DNA of 41,738 bases, from assembly GCA_015064545.1 (NCBI GenBank), contig SVSA01000008.1, positions 1 to 41,738 on the forward strand, given 5' to 3'. Numbering within the stretch: the first letter of the stretch is position 1; each line of letters begins with the position of its first letter. The notes under the pieces were generated by a model that saw only the letters and a program-made list of their open reading frames with translations, did not search any database and was not told the DNA's origin. Positions 16,388 to 24,914 of this stretch are shown one piece after another. The DNA comes from Oscillospiraceae bacterium (GTDB taxonomy: Bacteria > Bacillota > Clostridia > Oscillospirales > CAG-272). Both the position numbers and the translations under genes were made by a program.

Positions 16388-18616
16388 ATGAAACTGCGCT
16401 ACGATCTTCCCGACGCTGACCGCGCTGCGCTGGAAGCGGCCGCGCCGCCCGACGAAATTCTGATGTATGCCGTGCCCTACAACATTTGCGAGGATCGGTT
16501 TGTCAAGGGATTTCTTGTCATCACAGACAAAACGATTTACAAGCTTCTTGACGGCAAGGTGCTGTTAACCTTGCCGATCGAAGGCTGCGACGATTTCCGC
16601 GTCGAGGTGATGTACGGCAGCTGTGGCTTTTATATCCGCCGCAACGGCACCACCGTTCTGGTCTGCCAATTTATCTCCGGGCGGAATCTGGCTCGTTATT
16701 CGGTCATTCTGCGCGCCTTGGAAATTCTGTCGGAGCAACACAACACCACGCCGATTACCAACGATCTGCCCGAGCGCTTTTGCCCGAAGTGCGGTCGTCC
16801 GTACATTAATAACACCACCATCTGCCCCTACTGCATGGATAAGCTTGAGGTCTATCGCAAGCTTTTCGCCATGACCAAGGGCTTGCGCTGGATGATGTGC
16901 TTCCCTTTTGTGGTCGCCGTCTTCAGCGTTATCATCTCCTTTGTCGTTCCTTGGATTGAGGCACAGGCCGTTAATCGGTATCTGGAGCCGCTCTCGGGAA
17001 CACCCAAGGGAAGCATTGCCGGCTTTATTTTGATTGTTCTCGCCATCGTATCGATTGATCTCTTCCAGCGGGCACTCAGCGCCTTGCAGAGCAGAATTAC
17101 CGCCGTCTCGGGCGAACGCTTTATTATGATGCTGAAAAACATCCTCTATGAAAAGCTGGAATCGCTCTCGCTCTCGGCGCTTCAGCGTCAATCCACCGGC
17201 GACCTGATGGGACGTCTCAACAACGACACCACCGTCATGAAGTCTTTTGTGATGGAATATCTTCCTGTCATCTTCGTTCAGGTTGTCTCTTTCCTCGTTG
17301 CCTTAATTGTCATGCTGGTCATCAATCCCCTGATGTGCTTTTTCATCTTTGTGCCTGTACCGCTGGCCGTTTTTCTGATTGTCCGGTTCTGGCGCAACAT
17401 GAACCTTCGCAACCGACGCGGCTCTAACCTGACCGGTAAGGTGAACCGTCAGCTCCAGGATATCTTTGCCGGCATTCGTGTGGTGAAGGCCTTTGGCCAG
17501 GAGGACAGCGAAATCGAGCGCTTCCGCGAAAAGAGCCTTAAAAGTGCCAATCATAACGAACAAACCGAACGGTTTTTCGACACCTTCTTCCCGATTGTTA
17601 CGTTCGCTATCCGCCTCGGCAGCTATCTGATCCTTCTTTACGGCAATGTGCTGCTGTTCCGCGGTGAAATGGCGCTCGGCACCCTTCACCAAATCAACGC
17701 CTATGCCGCAATCGTCTATACGCCGCTGGTTTCGATGACAGCCATTCCTCGCCATATCTCGAATTTTCTCACCTCAGCCAGTAAGGTGTTTGAAATTTTG
17801 GAGGAAACGCCCGAGGTCAGCGATATCGGACTGCCCATCGATATCCGCATGGAAGGCGAAATCGCCATCAAAAATATCACCTTCGGCTATGAAAGCTATA
17901 ATCCTGTGCTGACCAATGTGTCGGCTGAGATTCATCCCGGCGAAATGATCGGCATTGTCGGTCATTCCGGTTCAGGAAAATCGACGCTGATCAACTTGAT
18001 CATGCGCCTGTACGACGTCAATGCCGGGGCTATCGAAATCGATGGCGTTAACATCAAGGATATTTCGCAGGAGACGCTTCGCTCACAAATGGGCGTGGTC
18101 CTGCAGGAAACCTTCCTTTTTGCCGGCTCAATTCGCGACAACATCGCCTATGCCTGTCCGAGTGCAACCGATGAGATGATCATTGAAGCGGCGCGAACCG
18201 CTAACGCCCATGACTTCATTATGGATTTGCCGCAGGGCTACAACACCATCGTCGGTGCCGGCGGCTTCTCGCTGTCGGGTGGTGAGCGTCAGCGCATTGC
18301 CATTGCCCGCGCCATCATTCATAATCCGAGAATTCTGATTCTGGATGAGGCAACCGCCGCCCTCGATACTGAAACCGAAAAGCTGATTCAGGATGCCCTG
18401 CAAAAGCTGGTGCGAGGCCGAACCACGCTTGCGATTGCACACCGTCTGTCAACCCTGCGCTATGCCGACCGCCTTCTGGTGCTGGACCATGGTAAGGTCG
18501 CCGAATTCGGAACTCATGCCGAGCTTTTGGAAAACAAGGGCATTTACTATAAGCTGGTCATGGCCCAGCAAAAGATGGGCGCCATGCCGAAGATTGAGGC
18601 AAAAACCGCCTCCTGA
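16388..18616 (+). CDS. ABC exporter half 2 with N-terminal PH-like domain and zinc ribbon
   Basis: A 742 aa relative of the first exporter half. Residues 1-125 form a beta-rich domain that looks like a bacterial PH-like fold (KGFLVITDKTIYKLLDGK, then a helix ending LRALEILSE). A zinc ribbon follows (C132, C135, C146, C149). The ABC part has Walker A GHSGSGKST (525-533), LSGGERQR (629-636) and ILDEAT with catalytic E654. A strong AGGAGG lies upstream of ATG 16388. Both halves keep complete ATPase sites, unlike many heterodimeric exporters with one degenerate site. Sequence between the two ATPases is clearly divergent, so the pair is an old duplication. Substrate unknown. Confidence 0.85.
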   Translation: MKLRYDLPDADRAALEAAAPPDEILMYAVPYNICEDRFVKGFLVITDKTIYKLLDGKVLLTLPIEGCDDFRVEVMYGSCGFYIRRNGTTVLVCQFISGRNLARYSVILRALEILSEQHNTTPITNDLPERFCPKCGRPYINNTTICPYCMDKLEVYRKLFAMTKGLRWMMCFPFVVAVFSVIISFVVPWIEAQAVNRYLEPLSGTPKGSIAGFILIVLAIVSIDLFQRALSALQSRITAVSGERFIMMLKNILYEKLESLSLSALQRQSTGDLMGRLNNDTTVMKSFVMEYLPVIFVQVVSFLVALIVMLVINPLMCFFIFVPVPLAVFLIVRFWRNMNLRNRRGSNLTGKVNRQLQDIFAGIRVVKAFGQEDSEIERFREKSLKSANHNEQTERFFDTFFPIVTFAIRLGSYLILLYGNVLLFRGEMALGTLHQINAYAAIVYTPLVSMTAIPRHISNFLTSASKVFEILEETPEVSDIGLPIDIRMEGEIAIKNITFGYESYNPVLTNVSAEIHPGEMIGIVGHSGSGKSTLINLIMRLYDVNAGAIEIDGVNIKDISQETLRSQMGVVLQETFLFAGSIRDNIAYACPSATDEMIIEAARTANAHDFIMDLPQGYNTIVGAGGFSLSGGERQRIAIARAIIHNPRILILDEATAALDTETEKLIQDALQKLVRGRTTLAIAHRLSTLRYADRLLVLDHGKVAEFGTHAELLENKGIYYKLVMAQQKMGAMPKIEAKTAS

Positions 18617-18691
18617 CAAAAAAGAGAAAGCAAGCTCTGCCCTCTTTCTCATAAGAATGCTTAGCGTAGAGGTAACCCTTGGTCACCCGCA

Positions 18692-18716
18692 GGCGTTCGA
18701 TGAACGCCCCTACAAA
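18692..18716. repeat. REP-like hairpin followed by CCTACAAA, copy 1
   Basis: GGCGTTC-GAT-GAACGCC followed immediately by CCTACAAA. A second element with the same layout but a different stem lies at 18919-18946. Elements of this type end in a constant TTTGTAGG on the opposite strand. Confidence 0.7.
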
Positions 18717-18720
18717 TCCC

Positions 18721-18752
18721 AATCGGCAGGGAGACTAATTTCTCTGCCGATT
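18721..18752 (+). repeat. Inverted repeat AATCGGCAG / CTGCCGATT
   Basis: Nine-base perfect arms separated by 14 bases that pair further in part (GGAGA against TCTC). TTGTGTT follows on the plus strand, so it might act as a weak terminator for the exporter operon. Confidence 0.5.
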
Positions 18753-18848
18753 TGTGTTATCATAGAGATAACGAAAAAGCTTCTCCCCTTGAGAGAAACG
18801 CAAATCTTAGGGATGTGGGTATTGAAGAAAGCCGTATCCGATCGTCAA

Positions 18849-18884
18849 GGAACCCCGACAGACATGACAATCTGTCGGGGTTCC
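18849..18884 (+). terminator. Strong hairpin, possible terminator
   Basis: A perfect 14 bp stem GGAACCCCGACAGA / TCTGTCGGGGTTCC with an eight-base loop, followed by TCTTTGTCTT on the plus strand. The T-tract is imperfect and no gene ends directly before it. The inner ten bases of the stem are the same as in the terminator at 25643-25678. Confidence 0.5.
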
Positions 18885-18918
18885 TCTTTGTCTTCTGCGA
18901 CGCCATGATGCCTTCCCA

Positions 18919-18946
18919 GACCGTCGAGAACGACGGTCCCTACAAA
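18919..18946. repeat. REP-like hairpin followed by CCTACAAA, copy 2
   Basis: GACCGTCG-AGAA-CGACGGTC followed by CCTACAAA. Same layout as 18692-18716 with a different stem, so stem pairing rather than sequence is conserved. Confidence 0.7.
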
Positions 18947-19027
18947 GGAAATATCACATGCTTATGAGAATAAGTGCTTGTTCTCTCTTTTTCTTGTGTC
19001 GCAGTATATGCCGGACACATAACAGGT

Positions 19028-19837
19028 TTATTTCGATTTTTTTCCGATCTCTTTAATTTTTTCCTTTGTGGAGGTTACAATCGCATTTCCCTTTAAAAGC
19101 AGGCTGTCCTTGTTGGTTTTCAAAAAATGACGCAGCTGCTTTTTGTGATGGCAAAGCTTTTCTTTGCAATAACGGCAGGAGAGGGTTTCGTTTGTCACCT
19201 CCGAAAAGCGTTCGGGATGGCGATGTGCGATAATCTCCCAATAGATCAAGAGCAAAAGCGACAAGCCGAGGAGCGAATAGGTGAAACGATGCGGCAGAAA
19301 CACGAAGGGGGTAAACATCATCGCGTAATCCCAGTTATAGATACGGCAGCTGCCACAGCATTTGTTCTTCATCATCCAGGTCTGGAACGGGCAAAAGAAC
19401 AGAATACAGATCATATCGCAAACCGAATAGGCCAGGCTGATCAGGATCAGGATGCCGGCATCGATCACCTTCGTCAGATAAAGAACCCCGATGAGTCCGT
19501 TCAGCAAGAGCCAAAACAGCAGCACCATCGGTACCCCCCGTCCGATGGACGGCGGGGTTTTTATTTCGGTTTGGCGAAAATTTTTGCGAAACTGCTTCTG
19601 GCAGCCCATGCTTTCGAGGCGCGAGGGGAAAAAGCGCAGGATCATCTCGATCGCATAAATCGCACCGATGATTGACAAAAACACCGGCTGAGAGCCGACA
19701 GCGCCGAACGGCTCGTTTTCGGTTACACGATGAATCAGATACAGCACCAAGGCCGTCAGAAACAACGCCGACCGAAAGACAAGCTTAAAATAATGCAGTG
19801 CCGAAATGGCCGAAAGACGAATCGGTTTACGGGACAT
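19028..19837 (-). CDS. Membrane protein with two cysteine clusters, unknown function
   Basis: A 269 aa protein with five to six predicted membrane segments (about 18-36, 52-70, 102-122, 126-150, 171-202). Between segments four and five lies KNKCCGSCRIYNWDY (C160, C161, C164), and after the last segment SCRYCKEKLCHHKKQL (C221, C224, C229, H230, H231). Both could bind a metal or an iron-sulfur cluster. The C-terminal ~40 residues are very lysine-rich. I do not recognise the family. It begins 14 bp after the TetR gene and is the last gene of an operon with an acyl-CoA ligase. ATG 19837 is preceded by AAGGAA. Confidence 0.7.
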   Translation of the reverse strand: MSRKPIRLSAISALHYFKLVFRSALFLTALVLYLIHRVTENEPFGAVGSQPVFLSIIGAIYAIEMILRFFPSRLESMGCQKQFRKNFRQTEIKTPPSIGRGVPMVLLFWLLLNGLIGVLYLTKVIDAGILILISLAYSVCDMICILFFCPFQTWMMKNKCCGSCRIYNWDYAMMFTPFVFLPHRFTYSLLGLSLLLLIYWEIIAHRHPERFSEVTNETLSCRYCKEKLCHHKKQLRHFLKTNKDSLLLKGNAIVTSTKEKIKEIGKKSK

Positions 19838-19851
19838 AACGGTTCCTTTCC

Positions 19852-20427
19852 TTAGGCAAGCTCAAACTCGCGCTCAATATGAGTTTTCATGCGAGCGATC
19901 GTCTGCGACTCAAAGGGAATCGCCCCCGAATTCACCATCATGGCCGTACCGCACAACAGAGAGCAGATCACATACTGCTTGCGTGCGCGCACCTCATCCG
20001 GCATGGCAACCGATTGGCAATATTCCGAAATCAATCCATCGATGGCTGTGCTGAGCCGTCCTTTTTCCTCGACAACTTCGACCGGAAACAGGCGGTCATT
20101 CATAAACAGGATGGTCTGATACTCGGGATAGGTGCAAAGAAAGGTCAGATACGCCATACAAACGGCCACAATCTTTTCCTTGGGTGAAGCCTTTTCATAG
20201 GCCTGCACCGTATCGTTCCGAATGGCATCCCACTTGTGATTAATATAGCGAATGACCTCGAGCATCAGTGCCTCGCGGCTTTCAAAATGCTTATACGGTG
20301 CCGCGCAGGAAAGCCCGCAGCGACGAGCAACCCGTCGGATCGAAAAATCCGAGGCGCCATGCTCCTCCAGCTCGCTCACAGCCGCTTTGACAAATTTTTC
20401 TCGGTTAGCTTCGTTGGCTCTTCTCAT
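19852..20427 (-). CDS. TetR/AcrR family transcriptional regulator
   Basis: A 191 aa protein with the N-terminal TetR helix-turn-helix: ANREKFVKAAVSELEEHGAS, then FSIRRVARRCGLSCAAPYKH with FESREALMLEVI. The C-terminal ligand domain is helical and not assignable. It lies 23 bp after the acyl-CoA ligase gene and 14 bp before the membrane protein gene, so it may regulate its own operon in response to an acyl-CoA or fatty acid, as several TetR members do. A pair of inverted GGTGAACA sites around the operon promoter is a candidate operator. Confidence 0.85.
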   Translation of the reverse strand: MRRANEANREKFVKAAVSELEEHGASDFSIRRVARRCGLSCAAPYKHFESREALMLEVIRYINHKWDAIRNDTVQAYEKASPKEKIVAVCMAYLTFLCTYPEYQTILFMNDRLFPVEVVEEKGRLSTAIDGLISEYCQSVAMPDEVRARKQYVICSLLCGTAMMVNSGAIPFESQTIARMKTHIEREFELA

Positions 20428-20450
20428 GATAGCTCCTCTTTTACGCCGTC

Positions 20451-22142
20451 TCAGCCCTCCGTAAGATTTTCGGGAGCATTACGACGGATTTTTTTGGTTG
20501 TTGTTTTCACAAATTCCTCACGTCGGACAACGGTACGTGTTATATGCTTGTAATGCGGGAACCTGGCATTGACCGTCTTTACCACGTCCTCGAGCAGCGC
20601 TCGCTCTGCTACCTCATAGTCCACCGTATCGTGCACGATACCGTCCTTGGCCAAGCGAGCTTCCATCGCTTCGGCATCGGGATACAGTGCGGCGGTCACA
20701 TGACGATCGGTTTCGGGGCCGCTTTCATACACCAAGCATTCCTTAATATAAGGAGAGGCACCGAGAAACAGCTCCAGCTCCTCGGGGAAAATCTTTTTAC
20801 CGCCGGGCGAAACAATCATACTCTTGGCACGACCGGCAATCTGGTAGGTGCCGCGCGCCGTCAGACGCGCCAGATCCCCGGTATGAAACCAGCCCTCGCT
20901 GTCAATCACTCTCGCGGTTTCTTCGGGGTTCTTGTAGTATCCCATCATCACATTACCGCCCTTGATGCACAGCTCGCCAACGCCCTCCTCGTTCACCTCA
21001 TCCAGCTTGGCCAAGACACCCGACATAGGGAAACCGATATCATCGGGCGCCTGATAGCGGTCATCGTGCATGATGCAAACCGGCGCCGTCTCAGTCAGAC
21101 CGTAACCGATCAGCACCTTCATGCCAAAACGCTGATAATCGCGGAAGACCTCAGGCGGCAAAAGTGCCGCGCCGCATACCAGCATCCGCATACGGCCGCC
21201 GAAGGTTTCATTCACAATACTGAAAATCTTTTTACCCGAACGGTTTCCGGTTAAATCCGAGACCGTACGCTGCAGAGACAGCACCAGCTTACCGCCCTTG
21301 ATCTGATTGTACTTTTTGACAATGGCGTTCCGGAAGGTTTCGAGAATCAGCGGTACCACGGCCATCACGGTCGGGCGGAACAGCTTCAGCTCGGCCTGCA
21401 AACGGCGGAGCGAGCTATTGTAGGCAATGCAAACACCGCCACTCAGCATACAAAGGAGGCCGACCGTACATTCATAGGTATGATGCAAGGGCAGAACCGA
21501 CAGCGCCACATCGGTCGGATCAATACGGACGCGGCGGAGCACCGAGGTAATGTCACAGCAGATATTATACTGCGAAAGCATGACACCCTTGGCAACGCCG
21601 GTTGTTCCCGAGGTATAAAGAAGCACGCCCAGGGCATTCGGCTGAATCACGTGCTCGGCATACGCACGGTCGCCGTCCGCAAGAAGACGGGTGCCCTCGG
21701 AAAGATAGGCTTCCATATCCTTCATATCCAGGCAAAGACAATCGCTGACCTCGGCCACCTTGTCGGCCTGCTCATGGGAGTACAAGAGGACAGAAGCCTC
21801 CGAATCCTTGACCAGCGCGGCAATTTCGTCTCCGCGCAAATCCTTGTCGATCGGTACAACGACGCCGACACCGCAGGTAACCGCCAGATACGAAAGCGCC
21901 CAGTGGTAGCTGTTTTTACCGGTCACGGCAATTTTGCTGCCGGCGGGCACCAGACGTCGAAGATAGGTCGCTAAGGCCTTGACCTGCTCATAGGCTTCGG
22001 CATAGGTGATCGAATGAACCGTATCACCCTCGGCCATGGCAAAGGCCGCACAATCGGCATAGCGGTCAACCGATCCCTCCATAAGATCGCGGATCGTGAG
22101 AATATTTCTGACATCATAGACCAATTCGTTCTGATTTTTCAT
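20451..22142 (-). CDS. AMP-forming acyl-CoA ligase (long-chain fatty acid type)
   Basis: A 563 aa member of the acyl-CoA synthetase / adenylate-forming superfamily, which activates carboxylic acids with ATP and usually transfers them to CoA. Motifs: YTSGTTGVAKGV (176-187, phosphate loop), GYGLTETAP (346-354), WFHTGDLAR (418-426) and a C-terminal lysine in KTTTKKIRRN (about 546-555), required for adenylation. Length and motifs fit long-chain fatty acyl-CoA ligases; the acyl substrate is not known. It has its own strong promoter and leads a three-gene operon with a TetR regulator and a membrane protein. The ATG at 22142 follows GGAAAGAG. Confidence 0.85.
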   Translation of the reverse strand: MKNQNELVYDVRNILTIRDLMEGSVDRYADCAAFAMAEGDTVHSITYAEAYEQVKALATYLRRLVPAGSKIAVTGKNSYHWALSYLAVTCGVGVVVPIDKDLRGDEIAALVKDSEASVLLYSHEQADKVAEVSDCLCLDMKDMEAYLSEGTRLLADGDRAYAEHVIQPNALGVLLYTSGTTGVAKGVMLSQYNICCDITSVLRRVRIDPTDVALSVLPLHHTYECTVGLLCMLSGGVCIAYNSSLRRLQAELKLFRPTVMAVVPLILETFRNAIVKKYNQIKGGKLVLSLQRTVSDLTGNRSGKKIFSIVNETFGGRMRMLVCGAALLPPEVFRDYQRFGMKVLIGYGLTETAPVCIMHDDRYQAPDDIGFPMSGVLAKLDEVNEEGVGELCIKGGNVMMGYYKNPEETARVIDSEGWFHTGDLARLTARGTYQIAGRAKSMIVSPGGKKIFPEELELFLGASPYIKECLVYESGPETDRHVTAALYPDAEAMEARLAKDGIVHDTVDYEVAERALLEDVVKTVNARFPHYKHITRTVVRREEFVKTTTKKIRRNAPENLTEG

Positions 22143-22156
22143 GGGATACTCTTTCC

Positions 22157-22232
22157 GGTGAACAACACCTTTTGGTTATCAACGTTACCCTTATCATATC
22201 GCATTTCGCGGATAAAGTCAACGCTGTTCACC
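22157..22232. promoter_or_regulatory. Inverted GGTGAACA / TGTTCACC pair around the ligase promoter
   Basis: GGTGAACA at 22157-22164 and its exact reverse complement at 22225-22232 flank the promoter at 22193-22221. The spacing (centres 68 bp apart) would suit two operator half-sites or a DNA loop bound by the TetR protein of this operon. This is inference from symmetry only. Confidence 0.35.
22193..22221 (-). promoter_or_regulatory. Promoter of the acyl-CoA ligase operon
   Basis: Minus strand TTGACT (22221-22216), 17 bp, TATGAT (22198-22193). Transcription would start near 22186, about 44 nt before the ATG. Confidence 0.8.
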
Positions 22233-22352
22233 AAATTGTTACAAACGCACGGCTTGTCAACCCTTCCCTTTCTTCGGTATCATCCAATCGGTCATCGCTT
22301 AACGGCGGTATGGTAAAACCATGTCCCAGGCAAACCGAATCGATAAAGAAAG

Positions 22353-22383
22353 AAACCGAAAATTGCGTAAATCCCCGGTTTCT
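22353..22383 (-). terminator. Terminator of rnhA
   Basis: GAAACCG and CGGTTTC arms with a 17-base loop, followed on the minus strand by TTTCTTTCTTT. It lies ~30 bp after the rnhA stop codon. Confidence 0.55.
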
Positions 22384-22411
22384 TTTCGAACAAAAGACGG
22401 TCCTGACGGTA

Positions 22412-22855
22412 TCATTCCTCCGTAAGGCTCTCAATCGCCTCCACGGCCATACGGTCGCATCGTTCATTATAAGGATGTCCGGCGTGTCCCTTTACCCAAA
22501 CAAAGGTAACATCATGCACCTCAAGCAGCTCTAAAAGGCGCCCCCAAAGATCCGCGTTCAGCGCCGGCTTTTTATCGGCCTTGGTCCAGTTATTCTTTTT
22601 CCAGGATTTGGCCCAGCCGAGATTGATGCCGTCGACCAGATATTTCGAATCGGAGGTCAATAGGACATGGCAGGGCTCCTTGAGCTGCTCCAGCGCCGTA
22701 ATCGCGCCGAGAAGCTCCATGCGGTTATTCGTGGTTTTGGGATGTGCTCCCGACACTTCCTTTTCCATGCCCTTAAAGACAAGAATGGCCCCAAAGCCGC
22801 CCGGCCCGGGATTTCCGCTGCAGGCACCGTCGGTATAAATATCTACGTGTTTCAT
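22412..22855 (-). CDS. rnhA: Ribonuclease HI
   Basis: A 147 aa RNase HI that cleaves the RNA strand of RNA-DNA hybrids. All catalytic positions are visible: D9 in [14 protein letters not shown], the glutamate in NNRMELLGA, the aspartate in TSDSKYL and the C-terminal aspartate in NERCDRMA, together with the substrate-handling histidine in [11 protein letters not shown]. The basic protrusion [10 protein letters not shown] marks the E. coli-like HI type. The ATG at 22855 follows AGGGAAG and lies ~30 nt from its predicted transcription start. It is a single-gene unit with its own promoter and terminator. Confidence 0.95.
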   Translation of the reverse strand: MKHVDIYTDGACSGNPGPGGFGAILVFKGMEKEVSGAHPKTTNNRMELLGAITALEQLKEPCHVLLTSDSKYLVDGINLGWAKSWKKNNWTKADKKPALNADLWGRLLELLEVHDVTFVWVKGHAGHPYNERCDRMAVEAIESLTEE

Positions 22856-22892
22856 GCGCACTTCCCTTTCTCGTATCGATATCGTTTCCTTT

Positions 22893-22921
22893 ATTGTAGC
22901 AGTCGCCTCGGCTTTTGTCAA
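22893..22921 (-). promoter_or_regulatory. Promoter of rnhA
   Basis: Minus strand consensus TTGACA (22921-22916), 17 bp, TACAAT (22898-22893) preceded by TGC (extended -10). Confidence 0.8.
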
Positions 22922-23166
22922 GAGGAGAACCGGGATCATTCCTTCGGATGGATATTCATCATTTATGCATTCTATGCCGTATATTAACCGAGGCCTTATC
23001 CTCCGGCAGGATTCCGAAACCGTGTTCCTTCCTCGCCTCGTCTCCTGTTTTATCCGCGCAATCACAGCATTTTTTGGATTTTTTGGCGATATTACACACA
23101 AATAATTTCCGTTTTGCAGCACGTTTTATCATATGCAATAAAATTGAAAAAATATTCAAAAATGTC

Positions 23167-23195
23167 TTGCATTTTTCAAAACAATCGCGTATAAT
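23167..23195 (+). promoter_or_regulatory. Promoter of the amino acid ABC importer operon
   Basis: TTGCAT (23167-23172), 17 bp, perfect TATAAT (23190-23195), in AT-rich DNA. The same TTGCAT-17-TATAAT pair drives the S10 operon in this window. Transcription would start near 23202, 29 nt before the ATG. Confidence 0.8.
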
Positions 23196-23230
23196 GGTAG
23201 CATCAAATTTTACTTATGGAGAGAAATACC

Positions 23231-24085
23231 ATGAAAAAAATCGTTGCTATCCTTTTGGCGCTTATGATGCTCGCCACATCGCTCGTTGCTTTTTCCGCTT
23301 GCTCCTCCAGCACCGATCAGTCGCTTGAGGGCATCAAGAAGTCCGGTAAGCTCGTTGTTTACTCCGAGGCAGGCTTCGCTCCTTTCGAGTTCATCGCCGA
23401 CGGTAAGGTTGTCGGTGTCGACATTGCCATCTGCGAAAAGATCGCTGAAGAAATCGGCGTTGAGCTGGTTGTAGAAGACGTTGCCTTCAACACCATTCTC
23501 GGTGCTGTCAGCTCCGGCAAGTGCGCGATCGGTGCCGCCGGCATCACCATCACCGACGAACGTAAGGAAGAGGTTGACTTCTCGGTTCCTTACACCACCA
23601 GTAAGCAGTACATCATCGTTAAGGCTGACAAGGAGATCACCCACTTTGAGGATCTCGCCGGCATGAAGCTCGGCACGCAGCTCGGTACCACCGGTGACTT
23701 CCTCGTTTCGGATGAGGTCAACGGCTACGAGGATGACGACGGCAACCACGTCAAGGGCGTTCTCGAAGGCACCGGCGCTACGGTTACCCAGTATGCTAAC
23801 GCCAATATCGCCGCTACCAATCTGGCAACCGACAAGCTGGACGCTGTCATCATCGATAAGCTGCCCGCCGAGATGATCGTTGCCAACAGCAACGGTGCTT
23901 ACAAGTGCCTGGAGCTCGTTTACAAGGACGGCTCGGTCACCGACGAAACCTACGGTCTCTGCGTTTCCAAGGGCAACACCGAGCTCCTTGAGGTCATCAA
24001 CAAGGTTCTGAATAAGCTGATTGCTGACGGCACCATCGACGAATACATCGTTTACTACTCCAACGAAGTTACCGCTGACGAATAA
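23231..24085 (+). CDS. Polar amino acid ABC importer, substrate-binding lipoprotein
   Basis: A 284 aa extracytoplasmic binding protein of the polar amino acid family (SBP_bac_3). Residues 1-24 form a signal peptide ending in AFSAC, with C24 as the likely lipid anchor. The mature part has the family blocks GFAPFEF, GVDIAICEKIAEEIG, GAAGITITDERKEEVDFS, and a hinge GTQLGTTGDFLV. The ligand may be cystine, glutamine or another polar amino acid; sequence alone does not decide. ATG 23231 follows GGAGAG. It is the first gene of the importer operon and uses GGT, GTT and AAG codons heavily, as the ribosomal genes do, suggesting high expression. Confidence 0.9.
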   Translation: MKKIVAILLALMMLATSLVAFSACSSSTDQSLEGIKKSGKLVVYSEAGFAPFEFIADGKVVGVDIAICEKIAEEIGVELVVEDVAFNTILGAVSSGKCAIGAAGITITDERKEEVDFSVPYTTSKQYIIVKADKEITHFEDLAGMKLGTQLGTTGDFLVSDEVNGYEDDDGNHVKGVLEGTGATVTQYANANIAATNLATDKLDAVIIDKLPAEMIVANSNGAYKCLELVYKDGSVTDETYGLCVSKGNTELLEVINKVLNKLIADGTIDEYIVYYSNEVTADE

Positions 24086-24117
24086 TCGTTCGACGGCTCT
24101 GCTACTCTCGCCTGTCA

Positions 24118-24149
24118 CGGGCGCCGCGGCCTGGTTCCGCCGGCGCCCG
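24118..24149 (+). promoter_or_regulatory. Intergenic hairpin between binding protein and permease
   Basis: CGGGCGCC-GCGG, seven-base loop, CCGC-C-GGCGCCCG, followed by TCCTTGCTGTTTT. A stable GC-rich stem with a poor T-tract. Such hairpins often protect the upstream mRNA or partly terminate, giving more binding protein than membrane parts. Confidence 0.6.
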
Positions 24150-24203
24150 TCCTTGCTGTTTTCTATTGCCATTTGTTGATCACATCCGCCATAAGGAGGC
24201 CGT

Positions 24204-24914
24204 ATGAATATCTTCCAATCGTTCATGGAGGGCTTTGAAAAAACCTTCATCCGCGACGGCCGTTACAAGCTCTTTTTAGAGGGTCTCGGTAACACACTCG
24301 CCATCACTCTGTTTGCCACCCTGATGGGTGTTGTCATTGGTGCCGTCGTCGCTATTATCAAGGTCATTTACAAGCAGTCAAACAAGCGTAACCCCGTGCT
24401 CAAGGTGCTGAATGCCATCGGCGAGCTCTATACCACCGTTGTCCGCGGAACGCCTGTTGTGGTGCAGCTTCTCATCATCTATAACATCATTTTTGCCGCA
24501 TCCGATCAAGCGGTGCTTGTCGGTACCATCGCCTTCGGTATCAACTCGGGCGCTTATGTTTCCGAAATCATCCGCGCCGGCATTATGGCCGTCGACATCG
24601 GCCAAACCGAAGCCGGACGCTCGCTCGGCCTCTCGCAGTCAACCACCATGTTCAAAATTGTTCTGCCGCAGGCTCTTAAAAATGTACTGCCCGCGATCGG
24701 TAATGAATTCATCTCGGTGCTGAAGGAAACCTCGGTTATCGGATATCTCGGTGTCGTCGACCTCACTCGTGCCGCCGAGCGTGTCATTACCCGTACCGCC
24801 GATGTATATTTCCCATATCTTTCCATCGCGGTTATTTATCTTGTAATGGTGATGGGTTTGAATTTCCTTGTCAAAAAATTGGAAAAGAGGTTGGCAAAAA
24901 GTGATAGAAGTTAA
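24204..24914 (+). CDS. Polar amino acid ABC importer, permease
   Basis: A 236 aa inner-membrane permease of the HisM/GlnP type. It has about five membrane helices and the EAA loop that contacts the ATPase, seen as [21 protein letters not shown] around residues 134-154 with the following [16 protein letters not shown] typical of polar amino acid permeases. Translation starts after ATAAGGAGG. The gene overlaps the following ATPase start by 14 bases. A single permease gene implies a homodimeric channel. Confidence 0.92.
   Translation: MNIFQSFMEGFEKTFIRDGRYKLFLEGLGNTLAITLFATLMGVVIGAVVAIIKVIYKQSNKRNPVLKVLNAIGELYTTVVRGTPVVVQLLIIYNIIFAASDQAVLVGTIAFGINSGAYVSEIIRAGIMAVDIGQTEAGRSLGLSQSTTMFKIVLPQALKNVLPAIGNEFISVLKETSVIGYLGVVDLTRAAERVITRTADVYFPYLSIAVIYLVMVMGLNFLVKKLEKRLAKSDRS

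Larger units (their letters stand above)
18617..19027. other. Non-coding region with several hairpins
   Basis: 411 bp without a credible gene between the converging exporter operon and the minus-strand membrane protein gene. It contains two related REP-like hairpins (18692-18716, 18919-18946), a strong 14 bp hairpin (18849-18884), an AATCGGCAG/CTGCCGATT pair (18721-18752), a weak GAGAAAG/CTTTCTC pair just after the exporter operon, and a GTTATC/GATAAC pair near 18756-18772. Some of these probably end transcription from either side. Confidence 0.7.

Noticed and set aside
18781-18960. Short plus-strand frame around the hairpins
   Set aside because: It reads through the perfect hairpins and repeat elements, has no ribosome binding site and no recognisable product.
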